Source: Massilia sp. ST3 (GTDB lineage Bacteria; Pseudomonadota; Gammaproteobacteria; Burkholderiales; Burkholderiaceae_D). Taken from it: a stretch of DNA of 64,000 bases. Positions 28,333 to 37,393 of this stretch are shown piece after piece. Position 1 is the stretch's first letter. Each line of letters begins with the position of its first letter. The DNA lies in NCBI RefSeq assembly GCF_018119405.1, contig NZ_JAGPWC010000006.1:59818-123817 (forward strand), in the 5' to 3' direction. The position numbers were made by a program, and so were the translations under genes. The notes under the pieces were generated by a model, which made no database searches, was not told where the DNA came from, and worked only from the letters and a program-made list of their open reading frames with translations.

Positions 28333-28360
28333 TTTCACTCCAGAACGCGATCCGTATAAT
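28333..28360 (+). promoter_or_regulatory. Probable sigma-70 promoter of the TonB receptor
   Basis: TATAAT (28355-28360) matches the -10 consensus exactly; the -35 (TTTCAC, 28333-28338) is weak with a 16-base spacer. A weak -35 next to a perfect palindrome suggests that a bound activator is needed. Confidence 0.55.
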
Positions 28361-28423
28361 CCGGCCTTGAGATTTGCTTACAGGCATTGTCAGTTTGTAG
28401 CGTAACTACAACGTCTGCTAGGG

Positions 28424-28448
28424 TATTTATATCTCGAAGATATAAATA
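28424..28448 (+). promoter_or_regulatory. 11-bp inverted repeat in the receptor leader
   Basis: TATTTATATCT (28424-28434) and AGATATAAATA (28438-28448) pair perfectly around CGA. It lies about 65 bases past the -10 box, so it could be a downstream operator or an RNA hairpin. Confidence 0.45.
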
Positions 28449-28646
28449 GCTAAGCGAAAACGAATTTGCCGGGTTGTTAACACTGATGCATATTGGCTCG
28501 CGTGATGCGTGGGAGTCCGTATCGAGGTGTCCGCTACCGCGTCATTCCGTTGACATATGGGCACGCTACAATCGCCGCCGCCAGCCGGCCGGCCCAGATG
28601 GGTCACGCGGCGCACCGAGGCAAATAACGGTTGCAGTACTGAAGAG

Positions 28647-28665
28647 GGACACCCGCCGGGTGTCC
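28647..28665 (+). promoter_or_regulatory. GC hairpin just before the receptor start codon
   Basis: GGACACCC-GCC-GGGTGTCC forms an 8-bp stem 33 bases upstream of the ATG. A TTCTTTTTGGGG stretch follows before the start. This could slow initiation or act as an attenuator; no typical U-tract touches the stem. Confidence 0.35.
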
Positions 28666-28697
28666 ATAAATAACTAAAGTTCTTTTTGGGGTTATCG

Positions 28698-31600
28698 ATG
28701 ATCACTCAACAACAGATCCGGCTCACGAAGTTGGCGCTGGCTTTGTCGGTTGCACTGGCGGCGTCGCCGTCGTTTGCACAGAACACCACCTCGGCCATCG
28801 GCGGCCGTATTTCGGCAGCCGACGGCAAGCCGGCAGCCGGCGCCCAGGTGTCGATCGTTCACGCCGAGTCGGGTTCTGTCAGCAATGTCACGACTGACGC
28901 GGAAGGCCGCTACGTCGCACGCGGCCTGCGTGTCGGCGGTCCTTACACGATCGTGATCACCAAGGACGGCGTCACCGAGCGCCGCGAAAACGTGTTCGTC
29001 GAGCTGGCCGAGACCGCATCGGTCGACGCCACCCTGGGCCAGAAGATGCAGACCGTGACCGTGACCGGTTCGGCAACGCGCTCGGAGATCTTCTCGAAGA
29101 ACACCATGGGTTCGGTCACCGCGATCAGCAAGGCCGACCTGGAAACCCAGGCCTCGATCAACCGCAACCTGCAGGACTTCGCGCGTCTCGATCCGCGCGT
29201 GTCGCAGACCGACAAGGAACGCGGCGAGATGTCGGTGGCGGGCCAGAACTCGCGCTACAACTCGATGACCATCGACGGCGTGGCCGTGAACGACACCTTC
29301 GGCCTGGAAGCCAACGGCAGCCCGACCGCCCGCCAGCCGATCTCGATGGAAGCGATCGCCTCGGTGCAGGTGAACGTGGCCAACTATGACGTGACCCAGC
29401 GCGGCTACACCGGCGCCAACGTCAACGCCGTCACCAAGTCGGGTACCAACGTGTACCACGGCGGCGCCTACTACATCACCCGCGACGACAACCTGGTCGG
29501 CGACCGTTTCAACGCCACCACCGGCGAATACACCGAAGCCCCGGCCTTCAAGGAAAACACCAAGGGCCTGTGGGTCAGCGGCCCGCTGGTCAAGGACAAG
29601 CTGTTCTTCTTCGCCCTGGCTGAAAACCACGAAAGCAGCCGCAGCTCGCCGGACTTCGGCGCCATCGGCTCGGGTTCCGGCACCACCGTCGGCATCAGCC
29701 CGACCCAGATCGCCGCGGTCAAGGACATCGCTTCGCGCGTCTACAACATCGACCTCGGCAGCACCGAAGTGCCAAGCGGCACCAAGATGAAGTCGGAAGA
29801 GCGCATGATCAAGTTCGACTGGAACATCAGCGACGATCACCGCGCCAACCTGCGCTACTCGAAGACCTCGCAGAACGAACCGATCTTCCCGGGCTTCTCG
29901 CAGAGCGGCGTGTCGCTGAGCTCGCAGTTCTACAACCAGGACAAGACCATCGAAACCCTGGTCGGCCAGGTGTTCTCGGACTGGACCCAGGACTTCTCGA
30001 CCGAATTCAAGATCTCGCAGCGCGACTATGATTCGGTGCCAATCAACAACGCCCGCCTGCCGACCATGTCGTTCCAGTTCAGCGGCCCGCTGCCGTCGGA
30101 CGCGCCGAGCGGCACCCGTACCGGCAACCGTTTCCTGAACACCGGTACCGAAAACAGCCGTCACAACAACGTGCTGGGCACCAAGACCCTGGACCTGTAC
30201 GCAGGCGCCAACTACCTGTGGGGCGACCACGAGTTCAAGGTCGGCGCGGACTACACCTCGAACGAGGTCTACAACGCCTTCCTGCAGAACGTGTACGGCA
30301 ACTACACCTTCCAGTGCGATAACAACTTCACCTACTCCTTCGGTTCGGTGAACTGCGCCACCGCGAGCGCGGCCCAGATCGACGCCGCGATCTACGAGAA
30401 CTTCACCCGTGGCCGTCCGTCGTCGTACACCGTGCAGCTGCCGGTCGCCGGCGGTTCGCTGAGCAACGCGATTGCCCAGTTCACGATGAAGAACACTGGT
30501 TTCTTCCTGCAGGATAACTGGACCGTCAGCAAGAACCTGACCGTCAGCGCAGGCGTGCGCGTGGACCTGACCGACGTGGACAACACCCCGCTGGCCAACA
30601 CCGCCGCCGCCCAGCCTGTCATCGCCGGCAACGCAGCCACCTTCGCCCGCCAGACCGGCGGCTTCGGCTACGACAACACCCGTACCTTCGACGGCAACAA
30701 GCTGTGGCAGCCGCGTGTCGGCTTCAACTACAAGTTCGACTCGGCTCGCCAGACCCAGCTGCGCGGCGGCGCCGGCCTGTTCCAGGGCGCGGCGGCCACC
30801 GTGTGGATGTCGAACCCGTTCTCGAACCCGGGCGTCGCTACCCGCATCGTCACCTGCAGCAGCACCAGCTCGACCCGCTGCCCGGCAACCGACGGCACCT
30901 TCACCCCGGACGTCGATGCACAGAAGTCGGTCGCCGGCGCCACCCCGGCGTCGAACGTCGACATCCTGTCGCCGGACCTGAAGCAGCCGTCGATCTGGAA
31001 AGCCAACCTGGCCTTCGAACATGAACTGCCGTGGAACGGCCTGGTGTTCGGCGCCGAGCTGCTGGCGACCCAGAACAAGGACGCGATCTACTACCAGAAC
31101 CTGAATCTGGGCGCGCCGACCACCATCGGCAAGGACGGCCGCGAACTGTACTGGAACGCGGACGGCCTGCGCGCAAGCTGCTACACCTTCACCAACAACG
31201 CCGTCAGCACCGCCAGCACCTGCCGTACCGTCAACAAGGCGCTGTCGAACAACAGCTACGGCAACGTGATGCTGGCCAAGGCGACCGACAAGGGCGACGC
31301 CCAGATCGTGACCCTGTCGCTGACCGCACCGACCCGCAAGGGCTTCGGCTGGTCGGTGGCCTACAGCCACACCAATGCGACCGAAGTGTCGCCGCTGACC
31401 TCGTCGACCTCGGGTTCCAACTGGAACGGCCGCTCGGTCTTCAACCCGAACGAGGAAGTGGCTGCCAACTCGGCCTACCTGGTGAAGGACCGTATCAACG
31501 CCCGCCTGTCGTGGGAGAAGCGTTTCTTCGGCAACTACCGCACCCGTCTCGGCGTGTTCTATGAAGGCCGCGAAGGCAAGCCGTACAGCTGGACCTTCAA

Positions 31601-32108
31601 CAACGACCTGAACGGCGACAGCCTGGCAGGCAACGACCTGATGTACATCCCGTCGGCGATCGGTTCGGGCGAAGTCGTGTTCTACGGCGACACCGCGACC
31701 AGCAACGCCAACGAGCGCAAGTTCTGGGACATCGTCAACTCGAACGCGGCAATGCGTAAAGCTGCCGGCGGCGTCGTGAGCCGTAACTCGGCCTTCTCGC
31801 CGTGGACCAACAGCTTCGACGTCAAGCTGACCCAGGAGCTGCCGGGCTTCATGAGCAAGCACAAGGCCAGCTTCTCGCTCGACATCCTCAACTTCGGCAA
31901 TCTGCTGAACAAGAAGTGGGGCCGTATCGAGGAAGTGGGCTTCCAGTCGGCTGGTGGTCTGGCGCGCAGCTTCGTCGACTTCGTCGGCCTGGATGCACAG
32001 GGCCGCTACGTCTACGCAGTGCGTAACAACGTGGAAGACCTGAACGTCCGCCAGAACAAGGGCGAGTCGCAGTGGGCAGTCCAGGCAACCCTGAAGTACG
32101 AGTTCTAA
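28698..32108 (+). CDS. TonB-dependent receptor with carboxypeptidase-like domain (Oar type)
   Basis: 1,136 residues from the ATG at 28698; a frame start 12 bases earlier lacks a ribosome site. A signal peptide ends near ASPSFAQ (about residue 28). A CarboxypepD_reg-like domain follows (about 32-115, SAIGGRISAADGKPAAGAQV), then a plug domain (about 120-230) and a large C-terminal 22-strand-type barrel ending in Phe (LKYEF). There is no energizing TonB or ExbBD gene nearby. The family imports large or scarce ligands such as peptides, sugars or siderophores. Its place next to a secreted nuclease, nucleotidase and adenosine deaminase suggests nucleic-acid-derived cargo, which is inference. Confidence 0.9.
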   Translation: MITQQQIRLTKLALALSVALAASPSFAQNTTSAIGGRISAADGKPAAGAQVSIVHAESGSVSNVTTDAEGRYVARGLRVGGPYTIVITKDGVTERRENVFVELAETASVDATLGQKMQTVTVTGSATRSEIFSKNTMGSVTAISKADLETQASINRNLQDFARLDPRVSQTDKERGEMSVAGQNSRYNSMTIDGVAVNDTFGLEANGSPTARQPISMEAIASVQVNVANYDVTQRGYTGANVNAVTKSGTNVYHGGAYYITRDDNLVGDRFNATTGEYTEAPAFKENTKGLWVSGPLVKDKLFFFALAENHESSRSSPDFGAIGSGSGTTVGISPTQIAAVKDIASRVYNIDLGSTEVPSGTKMKSEERMIKFDWNISDDHRANLRYSKTSQNEPIFPGFSQSGVSLSSQFYNQDKTIETLVGQVFSDWTQDFSTEFKISQRDYDSVPINNARLPTMSFQFSGPLPSDAPSGTRTGNRFLNTGTENSRHNNVLGTKTLDLYAGANYLWGDHEFKVGADYTSNEVYNAFLQNVYGNYTFQCDNNFTYSFGSVNCATASAAQIDAAIYENFTRGRPSSYTVQLPVAGGSLSNAIAQFTMKNTGFFLQDNWTVSKNLTVSAGVRVDLTDVDNTPLANTAAAQPVIAGNAATFARQTGGFGYDNTRTFDGNKLWQPRVGFNYKFDSARQTQLRGGAGLFQGAAATVWMSNPFSNPGVATRIVTCSSTSSTRCPATDGTFTPDVDAQKSVAGATPASNVDILSPDLKQPSIWKANLAFEHELPWNGLVFGAELLATQNKDAIYYQNLNLGAPTTIGKDGRELYWNADGLRASCYTFTNNAVSTASTCRTVNKALSNNSYGNVMLAKATDKGDAQIVTLSLTAPTRKGFGWSVAYSHTNATEVSPLTSSTSGSNWNGRSVFNPNEEVAANSAYLVKDRINARLSWEKRFFGNYRTRLGVFYEGREGKPYSWTFNNDLNGDSLAGNDLMYIPSAIGSGEVVFYGDTATSNANERKFWDIVNSNAAMRKAAGGVVSRNSAFSPWTNSFDVKLTQELPGFMSKHKASFSLDILNFGNLLNKKWGRIEEVGFQSAGGLARSFVDFVGLDAQGRYVYAVRNNVEDLNVRQNKGESQWAVQATLKYEF

Positions 32109-32138
32109 TCGGACTTCCCAGCCTGAGCTAAGCCAGAA

Positions 32139-32166
32139 CGGCCGGTGGAAACACCGGCCGTTTTTT
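32139..32166 (+). terminator. Intrinsic terminator of the TonB receptor gene
   Basis: CGGCCGGTG-GAAA-CACCGGCCG followed by TTTTTT gives a 9-bp GC stem, a GNRA loop and a U-tract. It separates the receptor from the nucleotidase gene. Confidence 0.95.
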
Positions 32167-32308
32167 ATTTGATAAGAGTGAGTGGACGCGCTGTCTCCTG
32201 CGCTCCATGCAGCCGCCCGTAAGGATTTCCGGGCCGGCGGCGGCATGCCATAATGCCGCGCTTCATGCCTGCCACCGGCTGGCGCCCGTTTCACTGAAAG
32301 AGGATTCC

Positions 32309-34000
32309 ATGACCGTCTCGACCCGCGCTTGCGCACGCCTTACCATCCTGTCCACGGCGCTGCTGCTGGCCGGCTGCGCCAGCACCGCCAGCCAGGGGCC
32401 GGTGACCATCAACCTGGTCGCCATGAACGACTTCCACGGCAACCTCGAGCCGAGCCGCTACGTGCCCACCGGCGCCGACGGCGCCAGGGAAAAGGCGATC
32501 CGCGCCGGCGGCCTGGAAGCCGTTGCGGCCGCGCTGCAGGCCTGGCGCAAGGAAGACAAGGACCTGCTGTTCGTCTCGGCAGGAGACCTGGTGGGCGGCA
32601 GCCCGGCGATGTCCTCGCTGTTTGCCGACGAACCGACCATCGAGGCGATGAACATGCTGGACCTGCGCGTGAGCGCGGTCGGCAACCATGAATTCGACGC
32701 CGGCCGCAAGGAACTGCTGCGCCAGCAGCACGGCGGCTGCGATTCGCCGCGCCCGGGCAGGGCCTGCCAGTGGTCGCCCTCCTGGGGCGGCGCCAGGTTC
32801 ACCTACCTGGCCGCCAACGTCATCGACAGCGCCACCGGCAAGCCCTTCATTCCCGGCTTCCGGATCGAAGAGGTCAAGGGCGTGAAGGTCGGCCTGGTCG
32901 GCGTGGTGCTGCAGGGCGCCGATTCGGTGGTGATGGCCTCGGGCATCGCCGGCCTGAAGTTCGGCGACGAGGCCGAGGCCATCAACAAGGCCATTCCCGC
33001 CATGCGCGCGCAAGGCGCCGACGTGATCGTCGCGCTGGTGCACGAGGGCGGCATGACCAAGGACGCACCGCTGCAGCCGGGCTGCACCGGCCTGGAAGGC
33101 GCCATCGTCGACATCGTCAAGAAGCTCGACCCGGCCATCAAGCTGGTGATCTCGGGCCACTCGCACCAGGGCTACCTGTGCCAGGTGGAGGGCCGCACCG
33201 TCACCCAGGCCGCGACCGCCGGCCACCTCTTGACGCGCATTTCGATGAAGGTCGATGCGCGCACCGACACGGTGAGCGACCTGCAGGTGAACAACGTGGT
33301 CATGACGCCCGGCCTGTATCCGGCCGACCCGCGGATGGTCGCCTTCGTGGCCGCGGCGAAGGAACGCAGCCGCACCGCGCTGGCGCGCCCGGTGGCGAAG
33401 CTGGGCGCCGCGCCGGTGCTGCGCAAGAACAACGAGGCCGGCGAATCGGCGCTGGGCGGCGTGATCGCCGACGCCGTGCTGGCCGCCACCCGCGCGCAAG
33501 GCGCGCAGATCGGCTTCATGAACGAAGGCGGCATCCGCAAGGACCTGGAAGCGGGCGAGGACAAGGTGGCGAGCTTCGGCCAGGTCCAGGCCGTGCTCCC
33601 GTTCGGGAACACGCTGGTGGTCATGGACTTGACTGGCGCCCAGCTGCGCGCGCTGCTGGAGCAGCAGTGGGCACGCCCGGCCGCGTCCGGCACCTCGATG
33701 CTGCAGGTGTCGCGCGGCTTCAGCTACCAGTGGGACGAGAAGCGCCCGGTGGGCAGCCGCGTGGTCCCGGGCAGCCTCACGCTGGACGGCGTCGCCATCG
33801 ACGACGGCAAGACCTATCGCGTGGTCGCCAACAACTTCCTTGCCGAAGGCGGCGACCACTTCCCCGAATTCGCCAAGGGAAGCAAACGCCTCGAGACCGG
33901 CATGCTGGACCTGGACGCCCTGACCGAGTACCTGAAAAAGCACGAAGGGCAGGGCGCCGCGCTCGCGCCCGCCGCACCGCGCATCATCAAGGCGCACTAA
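32309..34000 (+). CDS. Lipoprotein 5'-nucleotidase (UshA-type metallophosphatase)
   Basis: 563 residues from the ATG at 32309, with AGAGGA-type ribosome site just upstream; the longer frame from 32207 is not needed. A lipobox LLLAGC (Cys23) marks it as a periplasm-facing lipoprotein. The metal-binding metallophosphatase set is present: NDFHGN, SAGDLVGG, VGNHEFDAG and SGHSHQGYL. The 5_nucleotid_C domain follows, with NEGGIRKDL and VLPFGNTLVV. It removes phosphate from extracellular nucleotides and leaves nucleosides. It precedes the nuclease gene by 20 bases, so the two form an operon. Confidence 0.93.
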   Translation: MTVSTRACARLTILSTALLLAGCASTASQGPVTINLVAMNDFHGNLEPSRYVPTGADGAREKAIRAGGLEAVAAALQAWRKEDKDLLFVSAGDLVGGSPAMSSLFADEPTIEAMNMLDLRVSAVGNHEFDAGRKELLRQQHGGCDSPRPGRACQWSPSWGGARFTYLAANVIDSATGKPFIPGFRIEEVKGVKVGLVGVVLQGADSVVMASGIAGLKFGDEAEAINKAIPAMRAQGADVIVALVHEGGMTKDAPLQPGCTGLEGAIVDIVKKLDPAIKLVISGHSHQGYLCQVEGRTVTQAATAGHLLTRISMKVDARTDTVSDLQVNNVVMTPGLYPADPRMVAFVAAAKERSRTALARPVAKLGAAPVLRKNNEAGESALGGVIADAVLAATRAQGAQIGFMNEGGIRKDLEAGEDKVASFGQVQAVLPFGNTLVVMDLTGAQLRALLEQQWARPAASGTSMLQVSRGFSYQWDEKRPVGSRVVPGSLTLDGVAIDDGKTYRVVANNFLAEGGDHFPEFAKGSKRLETGMLDLDALTEYLKKHEGQGAALAPAAPRIIKAH

Positions 34001-34020
34001 CGAACATGGAAAAGATTCAC

Positions 34021-35082
34021 ATGAAAAAACTCGCTTGCGTGCTGGCAGTGACCAGCGCCTTCGCCTCCTTCGACGCCATGGCCTGGGGCCGCGACGGCCA
34101 CCGGGCCGTGGGCGCGATCGCCGACAAGCTGCTCAAGGGCAGCTACGCCCAGAAGCAGATCGCCGCCCTCCTGCAGCCGGGCGAGTCGCTCGAATCGATC
34201 GCCAACTGGGCCGATTGCGTGAAGGGCACTTACTGCGGCCCGCAGACCCCGGAAATGCTCGAATACGTGGCCGGCAACCCGAAGCACAGCGAGTACCACT
34301 ACACCGACGTGCCCTTCCAGCTCGAGAAGTACCACGACCACGGCGTGGGCACCGCGGACGACGACATCGTGCAGACGCTCAAGCAGTGCATCGCCGTCCT
34401 GCAGGGCAAGACGGATCCTGCGCTGAACCCGCACAAGTTCACCAAGCGCCAGGCCCTGATCCTGCTGGCCCACTTCGCCGGCGACATCCACCAGCCGCTG
34501 CACGTGGGCGCGGCCTTCGTCAGCAAGGACGGCAAGTTCGTGGTGCCGAAGACCCATGCCGAAGTCGACGAGGCCGCCATCTTCGATTCGCGCGGCGGCA
34601 ACAACCTGCTGCTGGACGACGCGAAGATCGTGGAGCTGGCGGCCGGCCTGATCCCGCCGGGCGATGCGGTGCCGGTCAAGGAAGGCGTGCCGAAGGCGCT
34701 GACCAAGCCCTTCCACTCCTACTGGGACAGCACCACGGTGGACTACGCCTTCCGCCGCATCCAGGTCAAGACCCCGGAACAGTTCGCGCAGGCCGCGATC
34801 GCGGGCAGCCCGCAGGTCGCCACGGCCAAGGGCGACCCGATGACCTGGCCCTACCAGTGGGCGGACGATGCGCTGGTGGTGTCGAAGCTGGCCTATGCCG
34901 GCGTGGCGCCGGGCAAGCTGACCCCGCAGACCAGCAAGAAGGGCGAGACCTATTACACCTTCGCGCTCGACGTGCCGGCCAATTATCCGGTGCCGAGTTC
35001 GGCGATCGCGAAGACCCAGCTGATCAAGGGCGGCTACAACCTGGCGGCGCTGCTGCAGGCGATCTTCCCCGAGCAGGGCTGA
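34021..35082 (+). CDS. Secreted S1/P1-type nuclease
   Basis: 353 residues from the ATG at 34021, preceded by GGAAAAG; the ATG at 34006 is too close to that site. The signal peptide ends at Ala21, leaving Trp22 as the first mature residue. In S1/P1 nucleases this N-terminal Trp is itself a zinc ligand, so cleavage is needed for activity. The other ligands fit AWGRDGHRAVG, ANWADCVK and HFAGDIHQPLHVG. The enzyme cuts single-stranded RNA and DNA to 5'-nucleotides, and removes 3'-phosphates. With the lipoprotein nucleotidase upstream it supplies nucleosides. Confidence 0.94.
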   Translation: MKKLACVLAVTSAFASFDAMAWGRDGHRAVGAIADKLLKGSYAQKQIAALLQPGESLESIANWADCVKGTYCGPQTPEMLEYVAGNPKHSEYHYTDVPFQLEKYHDHGVGTADDDIVQTLKQCIAVLQGKTDPALNPHKFTKRQALILLAHFAGDIHQPLHVGAAFVSKDGKFVVPKTHAEVDEAAIFDSRGGNNLLLDDAKIVELAAGLIPPGDAVPVKEGVPKALTKPFHSYWDSTTVDYAFRRIQVKTPEQFAQAAIAGSPQVATAKGDPMTWPYQWADDALVVSKLAYAGVAPGKLTPQTSKKGETYYTFALDVPANYPVPSSAIAKTQLIKGGYNLAALLQAIFPEQG

Positions 35083-35273
35083 TCGGGCGCCGGCCAAGCC
35101 GGCGAAAGGACGGCATCGTTCCTGTTTCCCTCATGCCGGGAGCAGGAAGGATGCCATTTGTCCTGGAGGACCGGGCAGGCGCGCTGGGCATAAAATGTCC
35201 TTCAGGCTACAAAATGCCGACCGAACCGGCGCCGCGCTAGAATCCGTGCAGAACAATAACGATTCGTTCGCCC

Positions 35274-37310
35274 ATGCCCGACTTCCCTTCCGATTCGAAG
35301 TCCGCCATGCCGCTTCTCGGCCGCATGCTGCTGGCGACCCTCCTGGGTTGCGCCTGCGGCCTGGCCGCGGCGGAAACGGTCACCGAGGCGCTCGACGACC
35401 TCGACCAGCACGGCTACGCTTCGCCCCTGCTTGCCATGCGGCGCCTGCAGGCGGCGACCGGCCGCCCCGATGGCGCCGCGCCTGTCGCGCAGCAGCTCCG
35501 CTACCAGTCGACCTTGGCGCTGCTCGCCATTCACGGCAAGCACAAGCGCGAGCTCGACGCCGCGCTGGCGCAGGTCCAGCAGCTGGCCGACGGCGGGCGC
35601 TGCCAGCCCTGCGGTCCGCATCTGCTGGCGCTGCGGATCGGCCGGGCGGACGTGAACAACGAGCGCGCCGCCGTCAAACCCCTGGTCGACCAGCTGGCCG
35701 CGCTGCCGCCGTCGGCCGACCTGCGCCTCGAGGCCGAGCGCCTCGGCTTGCTGTCGCGCGGGAATATGCTGCTCGATGAGGAGGAGCAGGCGCTGGACCT
35801 GGGGGTGCGGGCGATCGAGACCGCCAGCCGGGCCGGCCTGCCGGCCGCGGAGGCGCGCCTGATGAACGCGCTGGTGCGCGTGCACTTCGCGCGCGGCGAC
35901 ATGGCCAGCGCCCTGCGCGTGACCCAGGACGGCTACGCGCTCGCCGAGCGCATCGGCTTCCGCTTCGTGATGGCGCAGTCCCGCGTCAACCAGAACTACG
36001 CCTACGGAACCCTGGGGCAGGGCGACAAGGAATACCAGGCCTTGCGCGACGTGCTGCGCATCACCAACGGCACGCCGGGCACCGAGGCGCTCGAGGAGAT
36101 CGCGCAAAGCAACCTCTCCGCCTACCACATCCACCGCGGCGAATACCCGCAGGCGATCCGCGCCACCGTGGCTGCGGAAGCGCTGGCGCGCCGGCTGGGC
36201 GACGACATCGGCCTGGCCTTCGCCTTGAGCAACCGCGGCAGCGCACTGGCCCGCAGCGGCCGCGTGGACGAGGGCATGGCCCTGATGAAGCAGGGGATGG
36301 CGCAGGCCGAAAAAGCGGGGGGGCGGCGCGAAGTGCTGGACCTGCTCTCGGAACAGGTCAACGTGCTCGAGCGCGCGGGGCGCGACCGCGAAGCCCTGGC
36401 CGCCCTGCGCAAGTGGGTCAAGCTGTCCGGCGACATCACTTCCGCCGAGCGCGAGAAGGCCGTGCTCGAGCTGCAGGAGAAATTCTCGGCCGAGCGCAAG
36501 ACCCGGGAGATCGAACGCCTGTCGCTGCAGAACGCGCGCTCGCAGGCGGAAGTGGCCGCCCACGCCTGGAAGCAGCGCCTGTGGGCCGCGCTGGCCGTGG
36601 TGCTGCTGCTGTCCGCGGCGCTGCTGGTGCAGTGGCTGCGCCGGGTGCGCCGGCGCAACCAGGCGCTGGTCGTCGACAATGCCGCGCTGGCCTCGCAGTC
36701 GATCCACGACCCGCTCACCGGCGTGTTCAACCGCCGCCATTTCGAACAGCTGATGGGGCAGCAGGAGGCCACGGTCCACGGCCGTTCGCGCGACCGCCAC
36801 TACCAGGCGGCGGTCGGACTGCTGCTGCTCGACGTCGACCACTTCAAGCGCATCAACGATACCTATGGCCACGCGGCCGGCGACGAGGTGCTGAAGGTCG
36901 TGGCCGCGCGCCTGAGCAGCCTGGTGCGCGAGCAGGACGCGGTGGTGCGCTGGGGCGGCGAGGAATTCGTGCTGGTGCTGCCGGGGACCTCGGCCGAAGG
37001 GCTGCCGATCATCGCGGCCAAGGCGCTCGGCGCGCTGGGACGCGAGCCGGTGAAGCACGAGGGGCGGGAGATCCCGGTGCGGGCCTCGGCCGGCGCCATC
37101 GCCTGGCCGGCCTGGATGGACCAGAAATGGATGGACGCGGTGCACATGGCCGACCTGGCGCTCTACCTGTCGAAGACGGGCGGGCGCAACCGCGCGACCT
37201 GTTTCCTGCGCCTGCGCGAGGGCGCCGACCTCAGCCGGGTGCACGCGGATCTCGCGGCCGCTGCGGCGGCCGGCGATGTCGATCTGCAAGTGGTGCCGGG
37301 GCCGGCCTGA
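35274..37310 (+). CDS. TPR-repeat diguanylate cyclase
   Basis: 678 residues; an alternative start at 35307 would give a cleaner signal-type N-terminus (MPLLGRMLLATLLG). A periplasmic TPR-like helical domain (about 35-430) is followed by one membrane helix (about 436-456) and a cytoplasmic GGDEF domain. The active-site loop is GGEEF (residues 561-565), with an allosteric inhibition site RxxD (Arg552-Asp555) exactly five residues earlier, so product feedback is expected. It probably makes c-di-GMP in response to a periplasmic signal. No EAL domain is present. It is not part of a visible operon. Confidence 0.93.
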   Translation: MPDFPSDSKSAMPLLGRMLLATLLGCACGLAAAETVTEALDDLDQHGYASPLLAMRRLQAATGRPDGAAPVAQQLRYQSTLALLAIHGKHKRELDAALAQVQQLADGGRCQPCGPHLLALRIGRADVNNERAAVKPLVDQLAALPPSADLRLEAERLGLLSRGNMLLDEEEQALDLGVRAIETASRAGLPAAEARLMNALVRVHFARGDMASALRVTQDGYALAERIGFRFVMAQSRVNQNYAYGTLGQGDKEYQALRDVLRITNGTPGTEALEEIAQSNLSAYHIHRGEYPQAIRATVAAEALARRLGDDIGLAFALSNRGSALARSGRVDEGMALMKQGMAQAEKAGGRREVLDLLSEQVNVLERAGRDREALAALRKWVKLSGDITSAEREKAVLELQEKFSAERKTREIERLSLQNARSQAEVAAHAWKQRLWAALAVVLLLSAALLVQWLRRVRRRNQALVVDNAALASQSIHDPLTGVFNRRHFEQLMGQQEATVHGRSRDRHYQAAVGLLLLDVDHFKRINDTYGHAAGDEVLKVVAARLSSLVREQDAVVRWGGEEFVLVLPGTSAEGLPIIAAKALGALGREPVKHEGREIPVRASAGAIAWPAWMDQKWMDAVHMADLALYLSKTGGRNRATCFLRLREGADLSRVHADLAAAAAAGDVDLQVVPGPA

Positions 37311-37393
37311 TACTGTGCCGGCTTGATGTGCGCGGCGCGCCCCGGCCATGGTCATGGATAGAATGCGGAACACCATCATTCCCTCTTTCCGCC

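Larger units (their letters stand above)
28174..28697. other. Long regulatory region and leader of the TonB receptor
   Basis: 524 bases with no credible gene. From 28240 to 28480 it is far more A+T-rich than its surroundings. In order it holds a 9-bp inverted repeat (28308-28328), a consensus -10 TATAAT (28355-28360), an 11-bp inverted repeat (28424-28448) and a GC hairpin just before the start (28647-28665). From the -10 box the leader would be about 330 bases long. Confidence 0.6.

Noticed and set aside
28550..28572. TTGACA with TACAAT as a second promoter of the TonB receptor
   Set aside because: The spacer is only 11 bases, too short for sigma-70.
28692..32336. A 1,214-residue minus-strand frame opposite the TonB receptor
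   Set aside because: The shadow of the receptor gene; Val/Gly/Arg-rich with no fold pattern.
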